A DNA stretch of 64,000 nt from the NCBI RefSeq assembly GCF_900182665.1, contig NZ_FXTL01000006.1:78300-142299 (forward strand), in the 5' to 3' direction. The translations under genes and the position numbers were made by a program. The notes below the pieces were generated by a model. That model ran no database searches. It was given only the letters and a program-made list of their open reading frames with translations, and was not told the DNA's origin. Of this stretch, positions 18,253 to 27,663 are shown in pieces. This stretch comes from Propioniciclava tarda (GTDB lineage Bacteria > Actinomycetota > Actinomycetes > Propionibacteriales > Propionibacteriaceae). How positions within the stretch are numbered: position 1 is the stretch's first letter; every line of letters starts with the position of its first letter.

Positions 18253-18905
18253 TTCCAGGCGAGGGCGGCGCAGACGATGCCGTTGACGATCCCGACGGTG
18301 ACGTCTGAGCCGTGGTGCATGCCCAGGTAGAGGCGCGAGAAGCCGAGGAAGGCGACGAACGCGAGCGATGCGCCGGCGATGATCGCCTTGGCGCGCTGCG
18401 GCAGGTGTTGGGTCAGCAGGATCAGGATCAGCAGCTGCGCCAGCGTCGCGCCGACGTGGCCGGACGGGAAGCTGGCGGTCGGCTGGGCGGCGTCCAGGTG
18501 CTCGACGGCGGGACGGTCCCGGTTGACGATGGTCGACGTCACCGCGTGCACGATGGCCTCGAGCGAGAGCGCCAGGCCGGGCAGCAGGGCGACCCACCAG
18601 CGGCGGGTGATCCAGGAGACGACCGCCATGAACAGGATGCAGCCGCCGATGTTGCCGGGCGCGCTGCCGATCGCAGACGCGCCGCGCGTGAGGGCGTCCA
18701 TCAGGGGGGTGCGTCCGGACTGGAGCGCCTTGTTGACCGAGTCCTCCCAGCGCCAGCCGTCTCCGGGGTGGGTGATGATGAAGCCGATCACGAGGTTGAC
18801 GGTGAGCAGGCCGAGCATCGGCAAGATGCCCCGGCTGCCGATCGCGCCGATGGCCCCGCGGACCGTCGGACGGTCGATCTCGTCGTAGCGGTGCAGCCAG
18901 CTCAT
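18213..18905 (-). CDS. PAP2-superfamily membrane phosphatase
   Basis: A protein of 230 residues with about six helices. It carries the three phosphatase motifs: NRDRP (replacing the usual KxxxxxxRP), SFPSGHVGA, and [16 protein letters not shown]. The catalytic His of PSGH and the second His plus Asp of the third motif are present. Likely substrates are phosphatidic acid or polyprenyl pyrophosphate, acting at the membrane. Its start overlaps the end of the upstream lipid kinase by four bases (ATGA), so kinase and phosphatase form one operon. Confidence 0.9.
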   Translation of the reverse strand: MSWLHRYDEIDRPTVRGAIGAIGSRGILPMLGLLTVNLVIGFIITHPGDGWRWEDSVNKALQSGRTPLMDALTRGASAIGSAPGNIGGCILFMAVVSWITRRWWVALLPGLALSLEAIVHAVTSTIVNRDRPAVEHLDAAQPTASFPSGHVGATLAQLLILILLTQHLPQRAKAIIAGASLAFVAFLGFSRLYLGMHHGSDVTVGIVNGIVCAALAWNYLPRRPAARRAL

Positions 18906-19810
18906 GAGGCGTTCTTCCGCTGGACACGCACGGTCAGTGCCGCCGGCTCGATACGGGCTGCCAGGTGGGTGCGTTCACCGACGATGTCGCCGTCGATTTC
19001 GGACGCCACGGGCTTGGTGGTCCGGACCTCGAACCGCTCGCCCGTGAGGTGCTGCAGGCGTGCGTGGCCGCGGCGGTGTCGGGTCAGCACGTCGACGGCC
19101 CCCGCGGCCCAACCGAACAGGCCGTTCGGGGACAGCACGACGGCGTCCAGGTGGCCGTCGTCGACGGAGGCGTCCGGGAGGAGCGCGACGCCGCCGGTCA
19201 GCTCGCCGCAGTTGCCGACGACGATCATGCGGGCGTTCTGGCGGCGGAGGTGTCCGGTGGGTGCCGTGAGGGACGCCCGGAACCCGGGCTTGAGAAGGGC
19301 TTTCAGTCCGGACGCCACGTACGCCAGGACGCCGACGCGCGCCTTCAGCTTCTCGTCGGTGTCCATGGCTTCGGCGTCCAGGCCCATGCCGGTCATGACG
19401 AGGAAGACGTCCTCGGGGCCGCGGTCGAAGCTGACCATGCCGACGTCGATGCGCTTCTCGTCGCCGGTCAAGGCGACGTCGAGGGCCGAGGCGAGATCGT
19501 CGACGGGAAGTCCGAGGTTGCGGGCGAGCAGGTTGCCGGTGCCGCCGGGCAGCAGGCCAAGCGGGGTGTCGGTCTTCACCAAAGCGGACGCCACCGCGCG
19601 AACCGTCCCGTCGCCGCCGAGGGGGCAGACGAGCGTCGCGCCCTGGTCGACGGCCGCGCGGGCCTGACCGTGCCCAGGATCGTCGGCGGTGGTCTCGAAC
19701 CAGGACGCCTCGTCCCAGCCGAGGCGGGAGGTGACCTCGGCCACGGACGCCTTCACGGCGTCCAGATCATCGAACTTCGTCGGGTTCACGACGATCGCAA
19801 CACGATTCAT
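18902..19810 (-). CDS. Diacylglycerol kinase-family lipid kinase
   Basis: A protein of 302 residues. The DAGK catalytic fold is recognisable from [12 protein letters not shown], the nucleotide loop [16 protein letters not shown], and the [17 protein letters not shown] motif. Such enzymes phosphorylate diacylglycerol or related lipids with ATP at the membrane. It is first in a two-gene operon with the PAP2 phosphatase, which could run the reverse reaction. The substrate could also be a sphingoid or undecaprenol-type lipid. Confidence 0.9.
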   Translation of the reverse strand: MNRVAIVVNPTKFDDLDAVKASVAEVTSRLGWDEASWFETTADDPGHGQARAAVDQGATLVCPLGGDGTVRAVASALVKTDTPLGLLPGGTGNLLARNLGLPVDDLASALDVALTGDEKRIDVGMVSFDRGPEDVFLVMTGMGLDAEAMDTDEKLKARVGVLAYVASGLKALLKPGFRASLTAPTGHLRRQNARMIVVGNCGELTGGVALLPDASVDDGHLDAVVLSPNGLFGWAAGAVDVLTRHRRGHARLQHLTGERFEVRTTKPVASEIDGDIVGERTHLAARIEPAALTVRVQRKNAS

Positions 19811-20088
19811 GCGGACCCTCCCTTCGGTTGGTCCTCAACGTAGGACCCGAGCGCGCGTCCGGGGTAGCGAGGTCGCGGGTTCTGCATCCCGGCGCGGTTG
19901 AGGATGGGTGTTGACCCCTGCCAGGATCGCAACGCTTCGCTGCAGGGGGCTTTGGCGGGTCGTCGCGGTGCTACCTCCGCACGGCGATGTTGCCGGTCGA
20001 AGGCGGGCGGGAAGCGGGTCGTGATGCCCCAAAACGTGGGACCGAGCATCAATCGCCCACCCTGCGTGGCGGCAGGGTCAGACAGATT

Positions 20089-20375
20089 TCAGGCGCACGC
20101 CTTCGTCTTCTTCGCCCCGTAGGCGGCCTGCTCCTTGGTGAACCCCTCGCCCGACGACGACGAAAGCTGCCGCTGCAGCCCCGAGCACGAGAACGCAGAG
20201 TACTTGAGGTACGACTCCGCCGACCGCACCGCCTCCCCGTTCCAGTCCACGTTCAGCGAGTCCACCGCGGCGGTGGCGTCCGCGACGCTGTAGCCCTCCC
20301 CGGCCACCACCACGCAGCCGGCCACCACCGTCGTGCTGCTGGTCGCAGGCGCGGGGGACGGGAGACAGGCTGGCT
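20089..20375 (-). pseudogene. Truncated Ltp-family (superinfection-exclusion-type) lipoprotein fragment
   Basis: The minus strand encodes about 80 residues ending in an Ltp repeat: AVRSAESYLKYSAFSCSGLQ, then RQLSSSSGEGFTKEQAAYG. A partial preceding repeat reads GEGYSVADATAAVDSLNVDW. Ltp proteins normally have a signal peptide, lipobox and two or more full repeats; phage TP-J34 Ltp blocks DNA injection. Here an in-frame TAG just upstream removes the leader. I therefore call it a 5'-truncated remnant. It lies immediately outside the tRNA-Ala island. Confidence 0.62.
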
Positions 20376-20409
20376 AGTAAGGGATTCAAATTTTCGCGGC
20401 GTGATGCAG

Positions 20410-20444
20410 AAACCCCACCTGACTTTGCTTGTCAGACGGGGTTT
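20410..20444 (-). terminator. Displaced tRNA-Ala terminator hairpin (left copy)
   Basis: An inverted repeat of about 13 bp arms (AAACCCCACCTGA against GTCAGACGGGGTTT) with T/A-rich flanks. It matches, with a few changes, the hairpin next to the intact tRNA-Ala at 28339-28373. It is probably the original downstream terminator of that tRNA gene, separated from it by the island. Confidence 0.6.
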
Positions 20445-20450
20445 CACTTC

Positions 20451-20476
20451 GGTGGAGCTAAGGGGATTCGAACCCC
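20451..20476. other. Left attachment site core (26 bp, tRNA-Ala 3' end copy)
   Basis: These 26 bases are identical to 28380-28405, which cover the acceptor and T-arm of tRNA-Ala(CGC). To the right the tRNA sequence is lost (ATCCCCTACTT instead of TGACCTTCTC). This is therefore a displaced 3' tRNA end, the classical product of tyrosine-integrase insertion. Confidence 0.85.
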
Positions 20477-20605
20477 ATCCCCTACTTCCTGCTCGATGCG
20501 GACATCTGCTCTTCTCACTCTGTGATGACAAGGCGTTTTACCGACGCCAGGCGACGTGCATCGAAGGCCACAGGTGGACAACCACGCCTATAAGGGGCCA
20601 CTGTT

Positions 20606-20624
20606 ATTGCACGTATATTGCACG
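20606..20624. repeat. TTGCACG tandem site near the left island end
   Basis: ATTGCACGTATATTGCACG contains two TTGCACG units. The same arrangement with one base different occurs at 28301-28319 near the other end. It sits just upstream of the integrase start. Arm-type integrase binding sites or an integrase promoter operator are reasonable readings. Confidence 0.45.
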
Positions 20625-20643
20625 TCGGCACTAAGGGGTAGCG

Positions 20644-21799
20644 ATGACGGGCAGAACCAGGCGCAGTTTCGGAGCGATCCGGAAACTCCCGTCGAAGCGC
20701 TGGCAGGCCAGCTGCCTCGACCCGAACGGAGCCCGCTTCACCGCCCCGTCGACGTTCGCGACCAAGATGGACGCCGAGGGCTGGCTCATCTCACAGCGGC
20801 GCCTGATCGACGCCGGCGACTGGCGACCGCCTCAGCCTGTGAGCGCCGCTCCCCCGACGGTGCCGACCACCCTGGGCGACTGGGCAACCCAATGGTTGGC
20901 CGCCCGCGAGTTGCGCGAGACCACCCGCGATGGCTACGAGCGCCTGCTGACGAACCACATCATGCCGACCCTCGGCGACCTTCCCCTCGACGGGCTCACG
21001 AAGGCCCACTTCCGGACCTGGTACGCCCAACTCGACCCGAGCACCCCGCGTGCCAGATCGAAGGCGTATTCGCTATTGCGCTCGATCCTCAACGGCGCGA
21101 TCGACGCCGAGCTGATCGCAGGACCGAACCCATGCCAGGTCCGCGGCGCCGGAGTCACCAGCCGCGCCCACAAGATCGAACCGCTCACCCCGGCCGAGTT
21201 GGACGTGCTCGTGGCCGCGATGCCCGAGCGTTTGCGTCTAGCCGTGCTGCTCGGCAGCTGGGGAGCCCTCCGTTACGGGGAGATCGCCGAACTACGCCGC
21301 AAGGACGTCGACGTCGAGCACGCGGTCATCAAAGTTCGACGCGGCGTCACCTGGACCAAAGGCGTCGCGACCGTCGGGCCACCCAAGACGGCCGCCGGCA
21401 CCCGAGACGTGCACCTTCCCGCCTTCCTCAGGCCAACCACTTCAGGAGCACCTCGTGCGCCACGCCCAGAAGGGCGCGGACGGGCTGCTCTTCCCGAGCG
21501 CAACCGGACGCCACATCTGGGCCCCCACGTTCGCCAAGTCGTTCGCCGAGGCCCGCGAGGCCGCCGGCCGCCCGACGCTTCGCGTCCACGATCTCCGCCA
21601 CAGCGGCGCTGTCTTAGCCGCGCAGACTGGCGCCACTCTCGCCGAGTTGATGTCGCGCCTCGGCCACACGACCCCGGCGATGGCGATGCGCTACCAACAC
21701 GCGGCCGCCGGAGCCGACCAGCGCATCGCCGACGCCCTCGATCACCTGAGGGAATCCGATGGCCGTCGCGGCGAAGGCAGCCTCCTCGACCACATCTAA
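20644..21799 (+). pseudogene. Tyrosine site-specific integrase, frameshifted
   Basis: The first part (20644 to about 21430) encodes a SAM-like core-binding domain (TLGDWATQWLAARELRE) and the first catalytic Arg in GSWGALRYGEIAELRRKDV. The reading frame then moves by one base between about 21428 and 21450. The second frame continues to 21799 with LLFPSATGRHIW, HDLRHSGAVLA (His-x-x-Arg), LMSRLGHTTPAMAMRYQHA (second His and the nucleophile Tyr) and a basic tail. All catalytic residues are present if the frame is restored, so the lesion is single and recent, or is an assembly error. Its position beside the left att site fits the integrase of this island. Confidence 0.82.
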
Positions 21800-21941
21800 G
21801 AGACGGCGCAACCGCCATGTAGAAGGAACTAAGCCCTCGACAAGGATCCGTTGCGACTCCACCGAACACTCAAGACGGACCCGGCGACGAGTCTTGTCAG
21901 GCTACCCAGGCTCAATCACTGGCAACGCCTATGGTGGGACC

Positions 21942-22754
21942 GTGCAAGCTCCAAGCGAGACCCTGGCCTCGGAGGCGACCTCATTCCGCACCGATGAGCG
22001 TGAGCCACGCGCGGACCTCTACTGGCTGATCGATGCTGACAACTTCTTCTACCGAGATGACCAGGATGGAGCATGGGCCCGACACACACTGATCCGCCTT
22101 CTAAGGGACTGCACTTCCCTATTCGGAGACGTTTCGCGAGTCGCGATACGTCTGTACGGAGGTTGGCAGCAAGGCGGGCTGGCTACCACAGGCGCGAGCA
22201 AGATAAGGCAGACGATGGCCCTGGCCTTCCCATTTCCATTGGTCCTCGATGGGAAGATCATCCACGGAACCTGGGATTTGGCTCAGTCCCTGCTGTCCCA
22301 TCCGCACATTCAATTCGGTGACACACTCCGCGAGCGTCAAGCCCCGCCGAGACTCAGATTAGCTAAAGCTCCTTGTCCCGATGGGTGTGCCGGGGCTGTC
22401 GACACGTGCCCTCCCCGACTACTCCAAAAAATGACCCGGGCGGGAAGCAAGGTGTGTCCAACCATTGGCTGCGAGGTGCGCACGGCCGAGATGTTTACAA
22501 CTCGCGAGCAGAAACAAGTCGACACTCTTCTCACAGCCGACCTGCTGCAGCTGGCATCCTTGGCTCACCCCGCCATCGTTTGCCTTTCCGACGACACTGA
22601 CTTCGTCCCTGGCCTAATCGCGTCATCGATACAAAGCGCACCAGTCGCATTCGCAAACCTTGAGCATCCGTACGATCAGGCGACAAGAGATTTACTTGCA
22701 AACCTTGGAGTCCGACAACTGAATATTGCTATTGATTCCGAGGAGATGGCATGA
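21942..22754 (+). CDS. NYN-domain (PIN-like) nuclease, partner of the STAND NTPase
   Basis: A protein of 270 residues from the GTG at 21942; upstream ATG codons fall in the end of the integrase. The NYN fold is shown by LYWLIDADNFFY (first Asp pair), RVAIRLYGGW, EQKQVDTLLTADLLQLA (Asp) and IVCLSDDTDFVPGL (DDxD). This is the metal-binding acidic set of LabA/NYN RNases. A cysteine-rich insert (CPDGCAGAVDTCPP, CPTIGC) may bind zinc. The stop overlaps the start of the NTPase by four bases. Lower GC and rare GGACGCC mark it as foreign. Likely role: effector nuclease of a two-gene defence operon (inference). Confidence 0.8.
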   Translation: MQAPSETLASEATSFRTDEREPRADLYWLIDADNFFYRDDQDGAWARHTLIRLLRDCTSLFGDVSRVAIRLYGGWQQGGLATTGASKIRQTMALAFPFPLVLDGKIIHGTWDLAQSLLSHPHIQFGDTLRERQAPPRLRLAKAPCPDGCAGAVDTCPPRLLQKMTRAGSKVCPTIGCEVRTAEMFTTREQKQVDTLLTADLLQLASLAHPAIVCLSDDTDFVPGLIASSIQSAPVAFANLEHPYDQATRDLLANLGVRQLNIAIDSEEMA

Positions 22755-25060
22755 GACCCGAAGAGGTCCTGCTGGACCTGGCAGCATTTGCAGACGATGA
22801 AGATGAGGTCGCACTTGGCCCCGACGGCCACTTCATGATATTGCGTCAAGGTCGCGAGCTATCGGGCCAAATTCTCGAGGAAGGCGACGATATCTTCGTC
22901 CAAGTCGGCGAGGATCTACTGACCTACCGGCAGTTCCTGACCGTGAATCTCGGAAGGCTTGACGTCCTAGCCAATCGACTCCTTGCGCGAGCACCGGGCG
23001 TACCGCATTTTGTGGAGGGCCCCGCTCGGCTATTAAGACCCGCTTCGGATGTTGAATACGCAACTTCCGCCATGCACGCACTAGATAACGAGCTAAAACA
23101 AGGAAGTCCATTCATTACTAGGATTGTTTTCGTTACGGCCGACGCGGGCCTGGGCAAGACTGCGCTATTACGAGAACTACAAGCAAGAACGGCGAGCAAG
23201 TTCCTCGCGGGTCAGTCTCGATATCTATTGTGGCACTTGGATCTTCAAGGGAGACAGCTGCTGCGACTGAACGAGGCACTGATGGGTGACCTCGGAGACC
23301 TGCGCATGTTCGGCCTATGGATGCCTGGCCTAGTTCGACTGATGAGATCGCGAGCCCTTGTTGTTGCAATCGACGGTTTCGATGAACTGTCGGCTGAGCA
23401 GGGAAGTAACACGTCACTGGGTGCTCTCGCGAGCATTACAGCGCAGCTTGATGGCAAAGGAACAATAGTAGCTGCTGCCCGACGCACCTTCTTCGACGCA
23501 GACGACTATCTTCGACGCGCAAAAATGGTCCAGCGGTCTACGACGTCGCCCTGCGAATTCGTTGAAATGGGATTGATCCCCTGGGGGCGGCGTGAGTCTG
23601 TCGACCTCCTGGACAAGTACGCACTTGAAACTGGTGGGAGCACGCGATTCGACTCCCCGGTCGGAGAACCCGAGGATCCGGTCGGCCTATATGAGAGGAT
23701 TTTGGAGGCTCTGGGTGGCGTTGAAGACCACCCTGTACTTACGAGGCCGTTCCTGCTGTCCCGAACAGCCAAGGCTGTCGTTGAACTTGGACTCTCTGTA
23801 GACGAGTTCTTGCGTCCTGGGCAAGACCAATTTGAGAGCATTGCCGCACTCGTGGACGCCTTCATTCAACGGGAGGTCGGAGAGAAGTGGAAGGATCGGG
23901 TATCCGGCGAACCATTCCTAACTGTTGAGCAGCATAGTGAACTCCTAGCCAATGTCGCCGAGGAAATGTACCAGAGCGCCACGGACAGGCTGCCCGTACC
24001 AGTCATTGACACGATCGCATCCATGCTTTTCGACACGTGGGGCATCCCGCAAGATTCGCGCCAGCAAGTCATTAATATGGTGCGGATGCACGTCTTGCTG
24101 ATACGTCCCCCGGAGAGCACCGAAGACATGCGCTCTTTCGACCATCCTGAGTTCCGTGACTACTTCATTGCAGTAGCGCTGGCCGGGCGACTTCTCGAAG
24201 TGGCATTGGGACATGACCGGTCGGGTCTGGCACGCTTTCTTGCCGTTTCTCAACTCTCGGACTCGACGGCACGATACGTCGTTGGCATGCTGATGCTTGA
24301 CGAAGCCAAGACGATAGAGCTACTAAAGGCCCTGCAATCGATCGTCGTTACTGAACTTAGGCCGACGTACCTTCAGTTGAATGTCGGGACCTTGTTACCC
24401 TTTGTTCTATCAATGCGTCACACGGCAACGTGGACCTTCGACGCACCTGCGATCAGTTCGAGCATTTCATGGGAGGGTTCGAACCTGGCACACACAATTC
24501 TGCACAGAGTGGCGTTTGTCAACGTGAGTCTCGATAATGTTACGTGGGATGATGTGCAGTTACGCGACTGCCAATTGGGCGACCTTCAGATTGGCTCCCA
24601 CTCGCAGTTTTCGCGGGTTACCTTGCATGGATGCTCGGTAGATTCAGTGAGGGTCGGGGGCCAAGATTCGATGAGGGAATTTTCTCCGGACCGCATTCGC
24701 GCCGCATTGGAGTCAGTCGGAATATTCCGCGTCGAGGACTCGGAGCCGCGCTTGACAGACTTCGAGGATCATCTGGAGTCGGTCTCAGCTGCTCGTGCTC
24801 TCTTCTCCATGTTCAAGCGCTCGACGGTTGTTCGCGAGACTCAGATCAAGTTGAAACTCAAGGGAAGCTCCGACTCATTGATCGGTGAAATTGTCGAGGC
24901 GGCAGTTGCAAACTCCATCATCGAGTCACGTACTTGGAGGGGGGCCGGCCAGGATCGAATTTGGCAGATTACCGCAAGGTTAGATGATGTTCTCCGCGCC
25001 GAGAGTGGGGCTGGGCTACCCAACCTAGTGAAGTTTTGGAAGGATATTCGCCACATCTGA
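22751..25060 (+). CDS. NACHT/STAND-type P-loop NTPase with pentapeptide-like C-terminus
   Basis: A protein of 769 residues, translationally coupled (ATGA) to the NYN gene. A small beta-rich N-terminal domain (about 1-110) precedes the NTPase: Walker A ADAGLGKTALL (Lys136) and Walker B ALVVAIDGFDELS (Asp208), the NACHT-like D-G-x-D-E-L form. A helical middle follows (HPEFRDYFIAVALAGRLLE resembles the STAND post-NTPase region). Then come pentapeptide-like strands (VNVSLDNVTWDDVQLRDCQL) and a final winged-helix-like region. STAND NTPases sense an invader and trigger a partner effector. The neighbouring NYN nuclease is the obvious partner. AT-richer than its surroundings. Confidence 0.8.
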   Translation: MRPEEVLLDLAAFADDEDEVALGPDGHFMILRQGRELSGQILEEGDDIFVQVGEDLLTYRQFLTVNLGRLDVLANRLLARAPGVPHFVEGPARLLRPASDVEYATSAMHALDNELKQGSPFITRIVFVTADAGLGKTALLRELQARTASKFLAGQSRYLLWHLDLQGRQLLRLNEALMGDLGDLRMFGLWMPGLVRLMRSRALVVAIDGFDELSAEQGSNTSLGALASITAQLDGKGTIVAAARRTFFDADDYLRRAKMVQRSTTSPCEFVEMGLIPWGRRESVDLLDKYALETGGSTRFDSPVGEPEDPVGLYERILEALGGVEDHPVLTRPFLLSRTAKAVVELGLSVDEFLRPGQDQFESIAALVDAFIQREVGEKWKDRVSGEPFLTVEQHSELLANVAEEMYQSATDRLPVPVIDTIASMLFDTWGIPQDSRQQVINMVRMHVLLIRPPESTEDMRSFDHPEFRDYFIAVALAGRLLEVALGHDRSGLARFLAVSQLSDSTARYVVGMLMLDEAKTIELLKALQSIVVTELRPTYLQLNVGTLLPFVLSMRHTATWTFDAPAISSSISWEGSNLAHTILHRVAFVNVSLDNVTWDDVQLRDCQLGDLQIGSHSQFSRVTLHGCSVDSVRVGGQDSMREFSPDRIRAALESVGIFRVEDSEPRLTDFEDHLESVSAARALFSMFKRSTVVRETQIKLKLKGSSDSLIGEIVEAAVANSIIESRTWRGAGQDRIWQITARLDDVLRAESGAGLPNLVKFWKDIRHI

Positions 25061-25135
25061 CTCGGTCGCGTAGGTAGTGAGTGGCTGCCCGGTCGCGTCG
25101 CGTCCAACGCGGGGCCACGTGCGACCTGACTTGGC

Positions 25136-25272
25136 TCAATTAGTGCGGTCGTAGATGGCGTCGAGGACGGCGCGGATGCCGTCGGGCAGTGGGTCCTCGG
25201 CGGTCACGGTTTCGTTGCCGGCCTTGATCTGGACGGTGCGGTAGCGGCGTAGCGCCTTGACCAGCTTTCTGG
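25136..25272 (-). other. Orphan C-terminal coding fragment beside the transposase
   Basis: On the minus strand a third frame runs from the transposase end to a TGA at 25136. It encodes KLVKALRRYRTVQIKAGNE, then TVTAEDPLPDGIRAVLDAIY and a short DRTN tail. It is not part of the transposase and has no start of its own. It is plausibly the tail of a gene cut by the insertion sequence. I do not recognise the family. Confidence 0.35.
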
Positions 25273-26603
25273 CTATTCGCACTTGGCCGTGGTGCCTTGG
25301 CTGGTCAAGCGGTGTTGCCGCGCCCGGTGGGCGCTGCGGAGCAGGATGCGGGCTTGGTAGTGGGCGTTGTTGCGGTAGCCGCGCCCGGTCCGCTTGATGT
25401 GCTTGATGGCAGTGTTCGCGGCCTCGGTCCGCGCGTTCGTCGCGCCGGTGGCGATGGTCACCTCGATGGCGGGCCACCAAGAGGTGATGGTCGCGGCGAA
25501 TCGGTCGGTCTCGTCGGTGTCCGCGATCGCCACCCAGGCGTCGAAGCGGGCCTTCGCGGCACGGGCGGCCTCGATGGTGGGGCTGGCCAGGATCAGCCGG
25601 AGGGCTTCCTTGACGCCCCAGGCGGCGCCTAGTTCACCGGTTGGGTCGTCGGTGGCGAGCACGGCTTGGAGTCGGTCGCGGCCACGCGCCGACAGGGTGT
25701 TGTAGCCGCGTAGCAGCAGCATCCGGTGTGCCCAGGCCGGGTCGATCTTGCGTCCTCGTCGTTGGTGGAGGTCGTGGGCGAGGCGTTGCCGGACCCGGGT
25801 GAGGCAGAGGTTGCCGAGTTGGACCAGGTGGAACGGGTCGACTGCAATCTTCGCGTTCGGGAGGCAGCCGACGATCGCCTTGCGGAACGCTGCCGAGGGG
25901 TCGATTGCCACCACACTGATCCGGTCCCCCACGCCCGGCTACGACCTGACAGCCAGACCTCGACTGCTGTGCTGTCGCGGCCGTCGACGATGCCGAGGAC
26001 CTGCCCGCTGCGGGTGTTCACGATCGTGGTCATCCACGGCTCGACCCGCGTCCAGGAGCCGGTATCGACATTCCGGTACCAGCGCACCCTTCGGTAGCGG
26101 TGCTCATCGACCCCGAGCTGGGTGACGTGCAAAGCGTCGATATCGGGCAGTGTGTCGATCGCCATGTTGATCGTCTTCTGGGCGGTCCACCAGGCGACCC
26201 CGTGGCTCCGCGCGACCTGGTCGACAGGTTGGCCAAGGTCGATCACCGAGGTCAACAAGGCTTGCCGTAGCCGGCTCGTGCACCGGGCCCGTGACGGCAA
26301 CTCTGCCGTGGCTTGGGTGAACGTCCGGCGCGAGCACGCTCGCTCGGCGCACACCAACCGCGGCTTGACCACGACGAGCTCGATACCGCCGGCCTGCGGG
26401 ATGTCCTTCACCCGTTGCCGGGACCAGGCATGGACCCGCTCGGACACGACTCCGCAGTCAGGACAGCCGTCCGCGACGGTGTTGGCCTGCACGATCACGC
26501 GACGGCCACCCGAGGGCAGGTCGATCGCGTCGATCACGTGGTAGTCGGGCAGGTTGAAAAACACGCTCGCAGCGTCACGCAGCGAACACGTAGGCTCGAT
26601 CAC
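25273..26603 (-). pseudogene. ISL3-family transposase, frameshifted
   Basis: A GTG at 26603 opens a frame with an N-terminal zinc-binding region (CPDCGVVSERVHAWSRQRVKD, CAERACSRRTF). It continues to the first catalytic region (LGVDEHRYRR, VDGRDSTAVEVWL). Near 25920-25935 the frame changes. The second frame carries VVAIDPSAAFRKAIVGCLPN, VDPFHLVQLGN and the terminal NARTEAANTAIKHIKRTGRG, completing the DDE set of ISL3 transposases. The stop lies in GGCTATTCGCAC, resembling ISL3 termini, but no matching right inverted repeat was found. It is inactive unless the shift is an assembly error. Confidence 0.78.
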
Positions 26604-26708
26604 AGCTCGTGGTCCTTGTCCGGGAGGATGCTTCGCAACACCCATCCCAGCGCAAGGCCACGAGCCCTTGCATCAACGACCCACCACGCTCAACTACGAG
26701 TAGCCCGT

Positions 26709-26948
26709 TTAGTTGAGCAAATTGAGGTAGCGACGACGGGCCTTCATCGCGTGGATGATGAGTTCGTTGCCGCTGTCGAAGCACAAGACCATCAGTTCAA
26801 GCAGACGACCCTGAGTGTCGAAGCCGAGCCGGAACTGCTTGGCTGGAACGTCGTCGTCAGGTTCGCTCACGTACACACATTCGGTGGCGGCCCGTAGCGC
26901 ATCCTCTGGGGCGATCCCGTGCTTCAGAGCTGAAGGATGCACCTTCAT
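26709..26948 (-). CDS. Small toxin-like protein of a toxin-antitoxin pair
   Basis: A protein of 79 residues beginning MKVHPSALKHGIAPEDALRA and ending HAMKARRRYLNLLN. I recognise this layout from small BrnT-like or related toxins in actinobacteria that are co-transcribed with ribbon-helix-helix antitoxins. Its start overlaps the end of the RHH gene by four bases (ATGA). A probable ribonuclease role is by analogy only. Antitoxin first, toxin second is the usual order of such operons. Confidence 0.65.
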   Translation of the reverse strand: MKVHPSALKHGIAPEDALRAATECVYVSEPDDDVPAKQFRLGFDTQGRLLELMVLCFDSGNELIIHAMKARRRYLNLLN

Positions 26949-27193
26949 GCCACGTAGGCGCGGATGGCGGCTCGAATCACATCCGAACGGCTGACCCGCT
27001 CTTGATCGGCGCGATCGTCCAGCGCCGCCAACAGACTGTCGTCCAGCCGGATCGGCACGACCCTAGCCGGGCCGTCGCCCTTGGGTTTCCGTCCGCGCTT
27101 CCGAAGTTGGGCGACGTTGTATCCCTGCTCGGCCTCGTCTGCCCACTCTTGGATCTGTTCGTCGGTGATCGGCTTCCCGTTGATCGTCTCCAT
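26945..27193 (-). CDS. Ribbon-helix-helix (CopG-type) antitoxin
   Basis: A protein of 82 residues from the ATG at 27193. The C-terminal half, ARVVPIRLDDSLLAALDDRA, then DQERVSRSDVIRAAIRAYVA, is a typical CopG/MetJ ribbon-helix-helix: a basic strand, two helices and the RSDVIR turn. The N-terminal half (PITDEQIQEWADEAEQGYNV) is the usual toxin-contact region. It likely represses its own promoter together with the toxin encoded just downstream. Confidence 0.78.
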   Translation of the reverse strand: METINGKPITDEQIQEWADEAEQGYNVAQLRKRGRKPKGDGPARVVPIRLDDSLLAALDDRADQERVSRSDVIRAAIRAYVA

Positions 27194-27261
27194 GGACAAA
27201 AGCGTAATACGGAATGGCTGCGAGTCCAAGGGCGCTGCCCGAGAGGAGGCCCCAGGGGCGG

Positions 27262-27408
27262 TCAACTGCCGAAGCGTTGCTGCGCCGCCTGCCGTGTCAC
27301 ACCCAGGGCGGCGCCGATGATCGTCCACGAGTCGCCGGCGTCACGGGCGGACTGGACCGCGTCCCGAAGGGCTCTCTCGGAGACTTCCACCCGCTGGCGC
27401 GCCTTCAC
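27262..27408 (-). CDS. Small helix-turn-helix protein
   Basis: The minus strand encodes VKARQRVEVSERALRDAV, then SARDAGDSWTIIGAALGVTR and QAAQQRFGS to a TGA at 27262. SWTIIGAALGVTRQAAQQRF is a compact HTH common in small actinobacterial DNA-binding proteins. The GTG at 27408 gives 48 residues. The frame is open for at least 20 codons upstream without a clearly better start. It lies directly upstream of the RHH antitoxin on the same strand and may regulate the locus. Confidence 0.55.
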   Translation of the reverse strand: MKARQRVEVSERALRDAVQSARDAGDSWTIIGAALGVTRQAAQQRFGS

Positions 27409-27621
27409 GATCCGTCGGAAGTGCTGAGCGTCGGTTGCCGGGTGAGTCCGAGAACTGACGCCGTCTAGCCCTCGGGCAACTTCGTTGCGTTCGCGAGCGC
27501 CGGGCCGTCAAGGTTACGTTGACGAACACACGGCGCCTAGGGTGGCTACATCGCCTCGCGAGATCCGGCCACGTACCCCCTAACAACGAAGTCATGCACA
27601 CCTGGTGCACCCAGGGTGCTA

Positions 27622-27639
27622 GTTTCGTTATTACGAAAC
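27622..27639. promoter_or_regulatory. Palindrome GTTTCGT-TATT-ACGAAAC upstream of the zinc-finger gene
   Basis: A perfect inverted repeat of 7-bp arms lies 25 bp before the ATG at 27664. It is followed by ACGTTCCCCC, a half-site like those in the ICE promoters. A dimeric repressor site is the likely reading. No cognate regulator is proven. Confidence 0.5.
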
Positions 27640-27663
27640 AACGTTCCCCCTGTGCGAGGACCC

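Noticed and set aside
25242..26700. Complete insertion sequence with terminal inverted repeats and target duplication
   Set aside because: GGCTATTCGCACTT at the left end resembles an ISL3 terminus, but I could find no matching inverted end or target duplication on the right, so only the transposase is annotated.
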